A DNA stretch of 64,000 bases from Ptiloglossa arizonensis (taxonomy: Eukaryota; Arthropoda; Insecta; Hymenoptera; Colletidae). Below are positions 37,091 through 50,720 of this stretch, piece after piece; the stretch's first letter is position 1; each line of letters opens with the position of its first letter. The position numbers were made by a program, and so were the translations under genes. The notes under the pieces are model-generated. The model had not been told where the DNA came from. It saw only the letters and a list, made by a program, of their open reading frames with translations, and did not search any database. The stretch lies in assembly GCF_051014685.1 (NCBI RefSeq), contig NW_027478488.1, positions 372,001-436,000 on the forward strand, given 5' to 3'.

Positions 37091-38548
37091 TCTGGTTAAG
37101 CGTTTGGAGCAGCAGAATAGCGAAAAATTGTTTGCCTTCACAACCATTTCTTGGCTTCAAACTCCCATATCTCGCGAACGGATTGACCTAACCCAAAAAT
37201 TCCTGTTGGGTCTGAAAGTAGAAACTCGCCCGATTACAACGGTATGTGTATTTTTTCCCTAGGCCATTCTGATTAAGCGTTTGGAGCAGCAGAAGTGCGA
37301 AAAATTTTTTGTCTTCATAACCATTTCTTAGCTTCAAACTCCCATATCTCGCGAACGGATTGACCTAACCCAAAAATTCCTATTGCATCTGAAAGTAGAA
37401 ACTCGCCCGATTACAACGGTACGTGTATTTTTCCCATAGGACATTCTGGTTAAGCGATTGGAGCAGCAGAAGTGCGAAAAATTTATTGTCTTGTCAACCA
37501 TTTCTTACCTTGAAAGTCCCATATCACGCGAACGGATTGACCTTACCCAAAAATTCCTATTGCATCTGAAAGTAGAAACTCGCCCGATTACAGCGGTATG
37601 TGTATTTTTTCCCTAGGCCATTCGGGTTAAGCGTTTGGAGCAGCAGAAGTGCGAAAAATTTATTGTCTTCTTAACCATTTCTTGGCTTCAAACTCCCATA
37701 TCTCGCGAACGGATTGACCTAACCCAAAAATTCCTATTGCATCTGAAAGTAGAAACTCGCCCCATTACAACGGTATGTGTATTTTTCCCTTAGGCCATTC
37801 TGGTTAAGCGTTTGGAGCAGCAGAAGTGCGACAAATTTGTTGTCTTCTCAATCATTTCTTAGCTTCAAACTCGCATATCTCGCGAACGGATTGACCTAAC
37901 CCAAAAATTCCTGTTGCATCTGAAAGTAGAAACTCCCCTGATTACAACGGTATGTGTATTTTTTCCCTAGTCCATTCTGGTTAAGCGTGTGGAGCAGCAG
38001 AATTGCAAAATATTTTTTGCCTTCTCAACCATTTCTTGGCTTCAAACTCCCATATCTCGCGAACGGATTGACCTAACCCAAAAATTCCTGCTGCGTCTGA
38101 AAGTAGAAACTCACCCGATTACAACGATATGCGTATTTTTTCCCTAGGCCATTCTGATTAAGCGTTTGGAGCAGCAGAATTGCGAAAAATGTTTTGCCTT
38201 CTCAATCATTTCTTAGCTTCAAACTCCCATATCTCGCGAACGGATTGACCTAACTCAAAAATTCTTGTTGCATCTGAAAGAAGAAACACGCCCGATTACA
38301 ACGGTATGTGTATTTTTTCCCTAGGCCATTCTGGTTAAGCGTTTGGAGCAGCAGAATAGCGAAAAATTGTTTGCCTTCACAACCATTTCTTGGCTTCAAA
38401 CTCCCATATCTCGCGAACGGACTGACCAAACCCAAAAATTCCTGTTGGGTCTGAAAGTAGAAACTCGCCCGATTACAACGGTATGTGTATTTCTTCCCTA
38501 GGCCATTCTGGTTAAGCGTTTGGAGCAGCAGAATTGCGAAAAATTTTT
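36780..38548 (+). repeat. Ten-monomer HOR, copy 1 (1769 bp)
   Basis: The unit is repeated at an offset of 1769 bp (10 x 177 minus 1). It contains the dispersed cassette (36835), an ACCTTGAAAGTCCC monomer with ATATCACGCG, a GCGACAAATTTG monomer, AACTCGCATATC, CCCCTGATTAC with CTAGTCC, and GAACGGACTGACC. Each of these is rare or absent elsewhere in the window. Confidence 0.9.
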
Positions 38549-40365
38549 TGCCTTCTCAACCATTTCTTGGCTTCAAACTCCCATATCTCGCGAACGGATT
38601 GACCTAACCCAAAAATTCCTGTTGCGTCTGAAAGTAGAAACTCGCCCGATTACAACGGTATGTGTATTTTTTCCCTAGGCCATTCTGGTTAAGCGTTTGG
38701 AGCAGCAGTAGTGCGAAAAATTTGTTGTCTTCTTTACCAGTTCTTACTTCAAACTCCCATATTTCGCGAACGGATTGACCTAACCCAAAAATTCCTGTTG
38801 CATCTGAAAGTAGAAACTCGCCCGATTCCAACGGTACGTGTATTTTTTCCCTAGGCCATTCTGGTTAAGCGTTTGGAGCAGCAGAATAGCGAAAAATTGT
38901 TTGCCTTCACAACCATTTCTTGGCTTCAAACTCCCATATCTCGCGAACGGATTGACCTAACCCAAAAATTCCTGTTGGGTCTGAAAGTAGAAACTCGCCC
39001 GATTACAACGGTATGTGTATTTTTTCCCTAGGCCATTCTGATTAAGCGTTTGGAGCAGCAGAAGTGCGAAAAATTTTTTGTCTTCATAACCATTTCTTAG
39101 CTTCAAACTCCCATATCTCGCGAACGGATTGACCTAACCCAAAAATTCCTATTGCATCTGAAAGTAGAAACTCGCCCGATTACAACGGTACGTGTATTTT
39201 TCCCATAGGACATTCTGGTTAAGCGATTGGAGCAGCAGAAGTGCGAAAAATTTATTGTCTTGTCAACCATTTCTTACCTTGAAAGTCCCATATCACGCGA
39301 ACGGATTGACCTTACCCAAAAATTCCTATTGCATCTGAAAGTAGAAACTCGCCCGATTACAGCGGTATGTGTATTTTTTCCCTAGGCCATTCGGGTTAAG
39401 CGTTTGGAGCAGCAGAAGTGCGAAAAATTTATTGTCTTCTTAACCATTTCTTGGCTTCAAACTCCCATATCTCGCGAACGGATTGACCTAACCCAAAAAT
39501 TCCTATTGCATCTGAAAGTAGAAACTCGCCCCATTACAACGGTATGTGTATTTTTCCCTTAGGCCATTCTGGTTAAGCGTTTGGAGCAGCAGAAGTGCGA
39601 CAAATTTGTTGTCTTCTCAATCATTTCTTAGCTTCAAACTCGCATATCTCGCGAACGGATTGACCTAACCCAAAAATTCCTGTTGCATCTGAAAGTAGAA
39701 ACTCCCCTGATTACAACGGTATGTGTATTTTTTCCCTAGTCCATTCTGGTTAAGCGTGTGGAGCAGCAGAATTGCAAAATATTTTTTGCCTTCTCAACCA
39801 TTTCTTGGCTTCAAACTCCCATATCTCGCGAACGGATTGACCTAACCCAAAAATTCCTGCTGCGTCTGAAAGTAGAAACTCACCCGATTACAACGATATG
39901 CGTATTTTTTCCCTAGGCCATTCTGATTAAGCGTTTGGAGCAGCAGAATTGCGAAAAATGTTTTGCCTTCTCAATCATTTCTTAGCTTCAAACTCCCATA
40001 TCTCGCGAACGGATTGACCTAACTCAAAAATTCTTGTTGCATCTGAAAGAAGAAACACGCCCGATTACAACGGTATGTGTATTTTTTCCCTAGGCCATTC
40101 TGGTTAAGCGTTTGGAGCAGCAGAATAGCGAAAAATTGTTTGCCTTCACAACCATTTCTTGGCTTCAAACTCCCATATCTCGCGAACGGACTGACCAAAC
40201 CCAAAAATTCCTGTTGGGTCTGAAAGTAGAAACTCGCCCGATTACAACGGTATGTGTATTTCTTCCCTAGGCCATTCTGGTTAAGCGTTTGGAGCAGCAG
40301 AATTGCGAAAAATTTTTTGCCTTCTCAACCATTTCTTGGCTTCAAACTCCCATATCTCGCGAACG
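38549..40365 (+). repeat. Ten-monomer HOR, copy 2
   Basis: This is the tandem second copy of the 1769 bp unit, identical by eye over most of its length. It shares all the rare markers, for example CTAGTCC at about 37967 and 39736. It ends where GACCTAACCC in copy 1 faces GACCAAACCC at about 40372, and then continues as 32940-33800-type sequence. Confidence 0.9.
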
Positions 40366-41670
40366 GATTGACCAAACCCAGAAGTTCCTGCTGCGTCTGA
40401 AAGTAGAAACTCACCCGATTACAACGATATGCGTATTTTTTCCCTAGGCCATTCTGGTTAAGCGTTTGGAGCAGCAGAATTGCGAAAAATGTTTTGCCTT
40501 CTCAACCATTTCTTGGCTTCAAACTCCCATATCTCGCGAACGGATTGACCTAACCCAAAAATTCCTATTGCATCTGAAAGTAGAAACTCGCCCGATTACA
40601 GCGGTATGTGTATTTTTTCCCTAGGCAATTCTGGTTAAGCGTTTGGAGCAGCAGAATTGCGAAAAATTTTTTGCCTTCACAACCATTTCTTGGCTTCAAA
40701 CTCCCATATCTCGCGAACGGATTGACATAACTCAAAAATTCTTGTTGCATCTGAAAGAAGAAACACGCCCGATTACAACGGTATGTGTATTTTTTCCCTA
40801 GGCCATTCTGGTTAAGCGTTTGGAGCAGCAGAATAGCGAAAAATTGTTTGCCTTCACAACCATTTCTTGGCTTCAAACTCCCATATCTCGCGAACGGATT
40901 GACCTAACCCAAAAATTCTTGTTGCATCTGAAAGAAGAAACACGCCCGATTACAACGGTATGTGTATTTTTTCCCTAGGCCATTCTGGTTAAGCGTTTGG
41001 AGCAGCAGAATAGCGAAAAATTGTTTGCCTTCACAACCATTTCTTGGCTTCAAACTCCCATATCTCGCGAACGGATTGACCTAACCCAAAAATTCCTATT
41101 GCATCTGAAAGTAGAAACTCGCCCGATTACAACGGTACGTGTATTTTTCCCATAGGACATTCTGGTTAAGCGATTGGAGCAGCAGAAGTGCGAAAAATTT
41201 ATTGTCTTGTCAACCATTTCTTACCTTGAAAGTCCCATATCTCGCGAACGGATTGACCTTACCCAAAAATTCCTATTGCATCTGAAAGTAGAAACTCGCC
41301 CGATTACAGCGGTATGTGTATTTTTTCCCTAGGCCATTCGGGTTAAGCCTTTGGAGCAGCAGAAGTGCGAAAAATTTATTGTCTTCTTAACCATTTCTTG
41401 GCTTCAAACTCCCATATCTCGCGAACGCATTGACCTAACCCAAAAATTCCTATTGCATCTGAAAGTAGAAACTCGCCCAATTACAACGGTACGTGTATTT
41501 TTCCCATAGGACATTCTGGTTAAGCGATTGGAGCAGCAGAAGTGCGAAAAATTTATTGTCTTGTCAACCATTTCTTAGCTTCAAACTCCCATATCTCGCG
41601 AACGGATTGACCTAACCCAAAAATTCCTGTTGCATCTGAAAGTAGAAACTCCCCTGATTACAACGGTATT
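40365..41670 (+). repeat. Copy of 32940-33800 plus mosaic monomers
   Basis: 40370-41230 matches 32940-33800 at an offset of 7431 bp, including the GACATAACTC and GAAAGAAGAAACACG monomers. From about 41340 it carries GGTTAAGCCTTTGG and GAACGCATTGACC, then a second CCCATAGGACATTC monomer 354 bp after the first (41151 and 41505). It leads into a CCCCTGATTAC monomer. Confidence 0.78.
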
Positions 41671-43770
41671 TGTATTTTTTCCCTAGGCCATTCTGGTTAA
41701 GCGTTCGGAGCAGCAGTAGTGCGAAAAACTTGTTGTCTTCCTTACCAGTTCTTACTTCAAACTCCCATATCTCGCGAAAGGATTGACCTAACCCAAAAAT
41801 TCTTGTTGCATCTGAAACAAGAAACTCGCCCGATTACAACGGTATGTGTATTTTTTCCATAGGCCATTCTGGTTAAGCGTTTGGAGCAGCAGAATAGCGA
41901 AAAATCGTTTGCCTTCTCAACCATTTCTTGGCTTCAAACTCCCATATCTCGCGAACGGATTGACCTAACCCAAAAATTCCTGCTGCGTCTGAAAGTAGAA
42001 ACTCGCCCGATTACAACGGTATGTGTATTTTTTCCCTAGGACATTCTGATTAAGCGTTTGGAGCAGCAGAAGTGCGAAAAATTTGTTGTCTTCATAACCA
42101 TTTCTTAGCTTCAAACTCCCATATCTCGCGAACGGATTGACCTAACCCAAAAATTCCTATTGCATCTGAAAGTAGAAACTCGCCCGATTACAACGGTACG
42201 TGTATTTTTCCCATAGGACATTCTGGTTAAGCGATTGGAGCAGCAGAAGTGCGAAAAATTTATTGTCTTGTCAACCATTTCTTACCTTGAAAGTCCCATA
42301 TCTCGCGAACGGATTGACCATACCCAAAAATTCCTATTGCATCTGAAAGTAGAAAGTCGCCCGATTACAGCGGTATGTGTATTATTTCCCTAGGCCATTC
42401 GGGTTAAGCGTTTGGAGCAGCAGAAGTGCGAAAAATTTGTTGTCTTCTTAACCATTTCTTGGCTTCAAACTCCCATATCTCGCGAACGGATTGACCTAAC
42501 CCAAAAATTCCTATTGCATCTGAAAGTAGAAACTCGCCCGATTACAACGGTATGTGTATTTTTTCCTTAGGCCATTCTGGTTAAGCGTTTGGAGCAGCAG
42601 AAGTGCGACAAATTTGTTGTCTTCTCAATCATTTCTTAGCTTCAAACTCCCATATCTCGCGAACGGATTGACCTAACCCAAAAATTCCTGTTGCATCTGA
42701 AAGTAGAAACTCCCCTGATTACAACGGTATGTGTATTTTTTCCCTAGGCCATTCTGGTTAAGCGTGTGGAGCAGCAGAATTGCAAAATATTTTTTGCCTT
42801 CTCAACCATTTCTTGGCTTCAAACTCCCATATCTCGCGAACGGATTGACCTAACCCAAAAATTCCTGTTGCGTCTGAAAGTAGAAACTCGCCCGATTACA
42901 ACGGTATGTGTATTTTTTCCCTAGGCCATTCTGGTTAAGCGTTTGGAGCAGCAGTAGTGCGAAAAACTTGTTGTCTTCTTTACCAGTTCTTACTTCAATC
43001 TCCCATATCTCGCGAACGGATTGACCTAACCCAAAAATTCTTGTTGCATCTGAAACAAGAAACCCGCCCGATTACAACGGTATGTGTATTTTTTCCATAG
43101 GCCATTCTGGTTAAGCGTTTGGAGCAGCAGAATAGCGAAAAATTGTTTGCCTTCTCAACCATTTCTTGGCTTCAAACTCCCATATCTCGCGAACGGATTG
43201 ACCTTACCCAAAAATTCCTGCTGAGTCTGAAAGTAGAAACTCGCCCGATTACAACGGTATGTGTATTTTTTCCCTAGGCCATTCGGATTAAGCGTTTGGA
43301 GCAGCAGAAGTGCGAAAAATTTGTTGTCTTCATAACCATTTCTTAGCTTCAAACTCCCATATCTCGCGAACGGATTGACCTAACCCAAAAATTCCTATTG
43401 CATCTGAAAGTAGAAACTCGCCCGATTACAACGGTACGTGTATTTTTCCCATAGGACATTCTGGTTAAGCGATTGGAGCAGCAGAAGTGCGAAAAATTTA
43501 TTGTCTTGTCAACCATTTCTTACCTTGAACGTCCCATATCTCGCGAACGGATTGACCTTACCCAAAAATTCCTATTGCATCTGAAAGTAGAAACTCGCCC
43601 GATTACAGCGGTATGTGTATTTTTTCCCTAGGCCATTCGGGTTAAGCGTTTGGAGCAGCAGAAGTGCGAAAAATTTGTTGTCTTCTTAACCATTTCTTGG
43701 CTTCAAACTCCCATATCTCGCGAACGGATTGACCTAACCCAAAAATTCCTATTGCATCTGAAAGTAGAAA
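41670..43770 (+). repeat. Seven-monomer pair (1238 bp spacing)
   Basis: CTTACTTCAA lies at 41751 and 42989, and CATAGG at 42212 and 43450, each 1238 bp apart (7 x 177 minus 1). About five monomers are shared, from the GCAGTAGTGCGAAAAACTTG monomer to the TTCTTAACC monomer after CATTCGGG. Private changes include GCGAAAGG in the first copy and TTCAATCTCCC and GAAACCCGCC in the second. Confidence 0.82.
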
Positions 43771-45860
43771 CTCGCCCGATTACAGCGGTATGTGTATTTT
43801 TTCCCTAGGCCATTCGGGTTAAGCGTTTGGAGCAGCAGAAGTGCGAAAAATTTGTTGTCTTCTTAACCATTTCTTGGCTTCAAACTCCCATATCTCGCGA
43901 ACGGATTGACCTAACCCAAAAATTCCTATTGCATCTGAAAGTAGAAACTCCCCCGATTACAACGGTATGTGTATTTTTTCCCTAGGCCATTCTGGTTAAG
44001 CGTGTGGAGCAGCAGAATTGCAAAATATTTTTTGCCTCCTCAACCATTTCTTGGCTTCAAACTCCCATATCTCGCGAACGGATTGACCTAACCCAAAAAT
44101 TCCTATTGCATCTGAAAGTAGAAACTCGCCCGATTACAGCGGTATGTGTATTTTTTCCCTAGGCAATTCTGGTTAAGCGTTTGGAGCAGCAGAATTGCGA
44201 AAAATTTTTTGCCTTCTCAACCATTTCTTGGCTTCAAACTCCCATATCTCGCGAACGGATTGACCTAACCCAAAAATTCCTGTTGCGTCTGAAAGTAGAA
44301 ACTCGCCCGATTACAACGGTATGTGTGTTTTTTCCCTAGGCCATTCTGGTTAAGCGTTTGGAGCAGCAGTAGTGCGAAAAACTTGTTGTCTTCTTTACCA
44401 GTTCTTACTTCAAACTCCCATATCTCGCGAACGGATTGACCTAACCCAAAAATTCTTGTTGCATCTGAAACAAGAAACTCGCCCGATTACAACGGTATGT
44501 GTATTTTTTCCATAGGCCATTCTGGTTAAGCGTTTGGAGCAGCAGAATAGCGAAAAATTGTTTGCCTTCTCAACCATTTCTTGGCTTCAAACTCCCATAT
44601 CTCGCGAACGGATTGACCTAACCCAAAAATTCCTGCTGCGTCTGAAAGTAGAAACTCGCCCGATTACAACGGTATGTGTATTTTTTCCCTAGGCCATTCT
44701 GGTTAAGCGTTTGGAGCAGCAGAATTGCGAAATATTTGTTGTCTTCTTAACCATTTCTTAGATTTAAACTCCCATATCTCGCGAACGGATTGACCTAACC
44801 CAAAAATTCCTATTGCATCTGAAAGTAGAAACTCCCCCGATTACAACGGTATGTGTATTTTTTCCCTAGGCCATTCTGGTTAAGCGTGTGGAGCAGCAGA
44901 ATTGCAAAATATTTTTTGCCTCCTCAACCATTTCTTGGCTTCAAACTCCCATATCTCGCGAACGGATTGACCTAACCCAAAAATTCCTATTGCATCTGAA
45001 AGTAGAAACTCGCCCGATTACAACGGTATGTGTATTTTTTCCCTAGGACATTCTGATTAAGCGTTTGGAGCAGCAGAAGTGCGAAAAATTTGTTGTCTTC
45101 ATAACCATTTCTTAGCTTCAAACTCCCATATCTCGCGAACGGATTGACCTAACCCAAAAATTCCTATTGCATCTGAAAGTAGAAACTCGCCCGATTACAA
45201 CGGTACGTGTATTTTTCCCTTAGGACATTCTGGTTAAGCGATTGGAGCAGCAGAAGTGCGAAAAATTTATTGTCTTGTCAACCATTTCTTACCTTGAAAG
45301 TCCCATATCTCGCGAACGGATTGACCTTACCCAAAAATTCCTATTGCATCTGAAAGTAGAAACTCGCCCGATTACAGCGGTATGTGTATTTTTTCCCTAG
45401 GCAATTCTGGTTAAGCGTTTGGAGCAGCAGAATTGCGAAAAATTTTTTGCCTTCTCAACCATTGCTTGGCTTCAAACTCCCATATCTCGCGAACGGATTG
45501 ACCTAACCCAAAAATTCCTGTTGCATCTGAAAGTAGAAACTCGCCCGATTACAACGGTATGTGTATTTTTTCCCTAGGCCATTCTGGTTAAGCGTTTGGA
45601 GCAGCAGAATTGCGAAATATTTGTTGTCTTCTTAACCATTTCTTAGATTTAAACTCCCATATCTCGCGAACGGATTGACCTAACCCAAAAATTCCTATTG
45701 CATCTGAAAGTAGAAACTCGCCCGATTACAACGGTATGTGTATTTCTTCCCTAGGCCATTCTGGTTAAGCATTTGGAGCAGCAGAATTGCGAAAAATTAT
45801 TTGCTTTCTCAACCATTTCTTGGCTTCAAACTCCCATATCTCGCGAACGGATTGACCAAA
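43770..45860 (+). repeat. Mosaic monomers before block A copy 3
   Basis: About twelve monomers lie here. CATTCGGG monomers at about 43635 and 43812 form a local pair of near-identical units. The CCTCCTCAACC monomers near 44034 and 44920 are 885-886 bp apart, and a third GAAAAACTTG / CCAGTTCTTACTTC segment lies at about 44360-44560. From about 45420 the GGCTTC, AGATTTAAACTCCC and GCATTTGG series matches 1540-1940. Confidence 0.72.
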
Positions 45861-48800
45861 CCCAAAAATTCCTGTTGCATCTGAAAGTAGAAACTCGCCC
45901 GATTACAACGGTATGTGTATTTTTTCCCTAGGCCATTCTGGTTAAGCTTTTGGGGCAGCAGAAGTGCGAAAAATTTGTTGTCTTCTCAACCATTTCTTAG
46001 CTTCAAACTCCCATATCTCGCGAACGGATTGACCGAACCCAAAAATTCCTGTTGCATCTGAAAGTAGAAACTCGCCCGATTACAACGGTATGTGTATTTT
46101 TTCCCTAGGCCATTCTGGTTAAGCGTTTGGAGCAGCAGAATAGCGAAAAATTGTTTGCCTTCTGAACCATTTCTTGGCTTCAAACTCCCATATCTCGCGA
46201 AAAGATTGACCTAGGCCAAAAATTCCTGTTGGGTTTGAAAGTAGAAACTCGCCCGATTACAACGGTATGTGTATTTCTTCCCTAGGCCATTCTGGTTAAG
46301 CGTTTGGAGCAGCAGAATTGCGAAAAATTTTTTGCCTTCTCAACCATTTCTTGGCTTCAAACTCCCATATCTCGCGAACGGATTGACCTAACCCAAAAAT
46401 TCCTGTTGCATCTGAAAGTAGAAACTCGCCCGATTACAACGGTATGTGTATTTTTTCCCTAGGCCATTCTGGTTGAGCGTGTGGAGCAGCAGAATTGCGA
46501 AAAATTTTTTGCCTTCTCAACCATTTCTTGGCTTCAAACTCCCATATCTCGCGAACGGATTGACATAACCCAAAAATTCCTGTTGCGTCTGAAAGTAGAA
46601 ACTCGCCCGATTACAACGGTATGTGTATTTTTTCCCTAGGCCATTCTGGTTAAGCGTTTGGAGCAGCAGTAGTGCGAAAAATTTGTTGTCTTCTTTACCA
46701 GTTCTTACTTCAAACTCCCATATCTCGCGAACGGATTGACCTAACCCAAAAATTCTTGTTGCATCTGAAACAAGAAACTCGCCCGATTACAACGGTATGT
46801 GTATTTTTTCCATAGGCCATTCTGGTTAAGCGTTTGGAGCAGCAGAATTGCGAAAAATTATTTGCTTTCTCAACCATTTCTTGGCTTCAAACTCCCATAT
46901 CTCGCGAACGGATTGACCAAACCCAAAAATTCCTGTTGCATCTGAAACAAGAAACTCGCCCGATTACAACGGTATGTGTATTTTTTCCCTAGGCCATTCT
47001 GGTTAAGCGTTTGGAGCAGCAGAATTGCGAAATATTTGTTGTCTTCTTAACCATTTCTTAGCTTCAAACTCCCATATCTCGCGAACGGATTGACCTAACC
47101 CAAAAATTCCTATTGCATCTGAAAGTAGAAACTCGCCCGATTACAACGGTATGTGTATTTTTTCCCTAGGCCATTCTGGTTAAGCGTTTGGAGCAGCAGA
47201 ATTGCGAAAAATTTTTCGCTTTCTCAACCATTTCTTGGCTTCAAACTCCCATATCTCGCGAACGGATTGACCAAACCCAAAAATTCCTGTTGCATCTGAA
47301 AGTAGAAACTCGCCCGATTACAACGGTATGTGTATTTTTTCCCTAGGCCATTCTGGTTAAGCTTTTGGAGCAGCAGAAGTGCGAAAAATTTGTTGTCTTC
47401 TCAACCATTTCTTAGCTTCAAACTCCCATATCTCGCGAACGGATTGACCTAACCCAAAAATTCCTGTTGCATCTGAAAGTGGAAACTCGCCCGATTACAA
47501 CGGTATGTGTATTTTTTCCCTAGGCCATTCTGGTTAAGCGTTTGGAGCAGCAGAACTGCGAAAAATTTGTTGTCTTTTCAACCATTTCTTAGCTTCAAAC
47601 TTCCATATCTCGCGAACGGATTGACCTCACCCAAAAATTCCTGTTGCGTCTTAAAGTAGAAACTCGCCCGATTACAACGGTATGTGTATTTTTTCCCTAG
47701 GCCATTCTGATTAAGCGTTTGGAGCAGCAGAAGTGCGAAAAATTTTTTGTCTTCATAACCATTTCTTAGCTTCAAACTCCCATATCTCGCGAACGGATTG
47801 ACCTAACCCAAAAATTCCTATTGCATCTGAAAGTAGAAACTCGCCCGATTACAACGGTACTTGTATTTTTCCCTTAGGCCATTCTGGTTAAGCGATTGGA
47901 GCAGCAGAAGTGCGAAAAATTTATTGTCTTGTCAACCATTTCTTGGCTTCAAACTCCCATATCTCGCGAACGGATTGACATAACCCGAAAATTCCTGTTG
48001 CGTCTGAAAGTAGAAACTCGCCCGATTACAACGGTATGTGTATTTTTTCCCTAGGCCATTCTGGTTAAGCGTTTGGAGCAGCAGTAGTGCGAAAAATTTG
48101 TTGTCTTCTTTACCAGTCCTTACTTCAAACTCCCATATCTCGCGAACGGATTGACCTAACCCAAAAATTCTTGTTGCATCTGAAACAAGAAACTCGCCCG
48201 ATTACAACGGTATGTGTATTTTTTCCATAGGCCATTCTGGTTAAGCGTTTGGAGCAGCAGAATTGCGAAAAATTTTTTGCCTTCTCAACCATTTCCTGGC
48301 TTCAAACTCCCATATCTCGCGAACGGAATGACCTAACCCAAAAATTCCTGCTGCGTCTGAAAGTAGGAACTCGCCCGATTACAACGGTATGTGTATTTTT
48401 TCCCTAGGCCATTCTGGTTAAGCGTTTGGAGCAGCAGAATTGCGAAATATTTGTTGTCTTCTTAACCATTTCTTAGCTTCAAACTCCCATATCTCGCGAA
48501 CGGATTGACCTAACCCAAAAATTCCTATTGCATCTGAAAGTAGAAACTCGCCCGATTACAACGGTATGTGTATTTTTTCCCTAGGCCATTCTGGTTAAGC
48601 GTTTGGAGCAGCAGAATTGCGAAAAATTTTTCGCTCTCTCAACCATTTCTTGGCTTCAAACTCCCATATCTCGCGAACGGATTGACCAAACCCAAAAATT
48701 CCTGTTGCATCTGAAAGTAGAAACTCGCCCGATTACAACGGTATGTGTATTTTTTCCCTAGGCCATTCTGGTTAAGCTTTTGGAGCAGCAGAATTGCGAA

Positions 48801-49740
48801 AAATTTGTTGTCTTCTCAACCATTTCTTAGCTTCAAACTCCCATATCTCGCGAACGGATTGACCTAACCCAAAAATTCCTGTTGCATCTGAAAGTGGAAA
48901 CTCGCCCGATTACAACGGTATGTGTATTTTTTCCCTAGGCCATTCTGGTTAAGCGTTTGGAGCAGCAGAAGTGCGAAAAATTTGTTGTCTTCTCAACCAT
49001 TTCTTAGCTTCAAACTTCCATATCTCGCGAACGGATTGACCTCACCCAAAAATTCCTGTTGCGTCTGAAAGTAGAAACTCGCCCGATTACAACGGTATGT
49101 GTATTTTTTCCCTAGGCCATTCTGATTAAGCGTTTGGAGCAGCAGAAGTGCGAAAAATTTTTTGTCTTCATAACCATTTCTTAGCTTCAAACTCCCATAT
49201 CTCGCGAACGGATTGACCTAACCCAAAAATTCCTATTGCATCTGAAAGTAGAAACTCGCCCGATTACAACGGTACTTGTATTTTTCCCTTAGGCCATTCT
49301 GGTTAAGCGATTGGAGCAGCAGAAGTGCGAAAAATTTATTGTCTTGTCAACCATTTCTTACCTTGAAAGTCCCATATCTCGCGAACGGATTGACCTAACC
49401 CAAAAATTCCTATTGCATCTGAAAGTAGAAACTCGCCCGATTATAGCGGTATGTGTATTTTTTCCCTAGGCAATTCTGGTTAAGCGTTTGGAGCAGCAGA
49501 ATTGCGAAAAATTTTTTGCCTTCTCAACCATTTCTTGGCTTCAAACTCCCATATCTCGCGAACGGATTGACCTTACCCAAAAATTCCTGTTGCATCTGAA
49601 AGTAGAAACTCCCCCGATTACAACGGTATGTGTATTTTTTCCCTAGGCCATTCTGGTTCAGCGTGTGGAGCAACAGAATTGCAAAATATTTTTTGCCTTC
49701 TCAACCATTTCTTGGCTTCAAACTCCCATATCTCGCGAAC
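45860..49740 (+). repeat. Large HOR block A, copy 3
   Basis: It matches block A copy 1 at an offset of 24590 bp from about 45950 to 49190. Beyond that it follows copy 2 better, because 49470-49640 has the extra GGCAATTCTGG and CTCCCCCGATTAC monomer present at 30361-30540 and absent from copy 1. It is therefore a mosaic of the two, or copy 1 has lost a monomer. Private changes include GCGAAAAGATTG at 46198, CCAGTCCTTAC at 48113, GATTATAGCGG at 49438 and GGAGCAACAG at 49668. Confidence 0.83.
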
Positions 49741-50720
49741 GGATTGACCTAACCCAAAAATTCCTGTTGCGTCTGAAAGTAGAAACTCGTCCGATTACAA
49801 CGGTATGTGTATTTTTTCCCTAGGCCATTCTGGTTAAGCGTTTGGAGCAGCAGTAGTGCGAAAAACTTGTTGTCTTCTTTACCAGTTCTTACTTCAAACT
49901 CCCATATCTCGCGAACGGATTGACCTAACCCAAAAATTCTTGTTGCATCTGAAACAAGAAACTCGCCCGATTACAACGGTATGTGTATTTTTTCCATAGG
50001 CCATTCTGGTTAAGCGTTTGGAGCAGCAGAATAGCGAAAAATTGTTTGCCTTCTCAACCATTTCTTGGCTTCAAACTCCCATATCTCGCGAACGGATTGA
50101 CCTAACCCAAAAATTCCTGCTGCGTCTGAAAGTAGAAACTCACCCGATTACAGCGGTATGCGTATTTTTTCCCTAGGCCATTCTGGTTAAGCGTTTGGAG
50201 CAGCAGAAGTGCGAAATATTTGTTGTCTTCTTAACCATTTTTTAGCTTCAAACTCCCATATCTCGCGAACGGATTGACCTAACCCAAAAATTCCTATTGC
50301 ATCTGAAAGTAGAAACTCGCCCGATTACAACGGTATGTGTATTTTTTCCCTAGGCTATTCTGGTTAAGCGTTTGGAGCAGCAGAATTGCGAACAATTTTT
50401 TGCTTTCTCAACCATTTCTTGGCTTCAAACTGCCATATCTCGCGAACGGATTGACCTACCCAAAAATTCCTATTGCATCTGAAAGTAGAAACTCGCCCGA
50501 TTACAAAGGTACGTGTATTTTTCCCTTAGGCCATTCTGGTTAAGCGATTGGAGCAGCAGAATTGCGAAAAATTTATTGTCTTGTCAACCATTTCTTAGCT
50601 TGAAAGTCCCATATCTCGCGAACGGATTGACCTAACCCAAAAATTCCTGTTGCGTCTGAAAGTAGAAACTCTCCCGATTACAACGGTATGTGTATTTTTT
50701 CCCTAGGCCATTCTGATTAA
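49740..50720 (+). repeat. Block B, copy 1 (repeated at +3359 and +7778 bp)
   Basis: About 5.5 monomers, including a GAAACAAGAAACTCG monomer, one with CATTTTTTAGC, one with CTAGGCTATTC and GCGAACAATTTTTTGC, and a 176 bp monomer with CAAACTGCC and GACCTACCC. The same run is found at about 53100-54080 and 57520-58500. Offsets are 3359 bp (19 x 177 minus 4) and then 4419 bp (25 x 177 minus 6). Confidence 0.85.
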
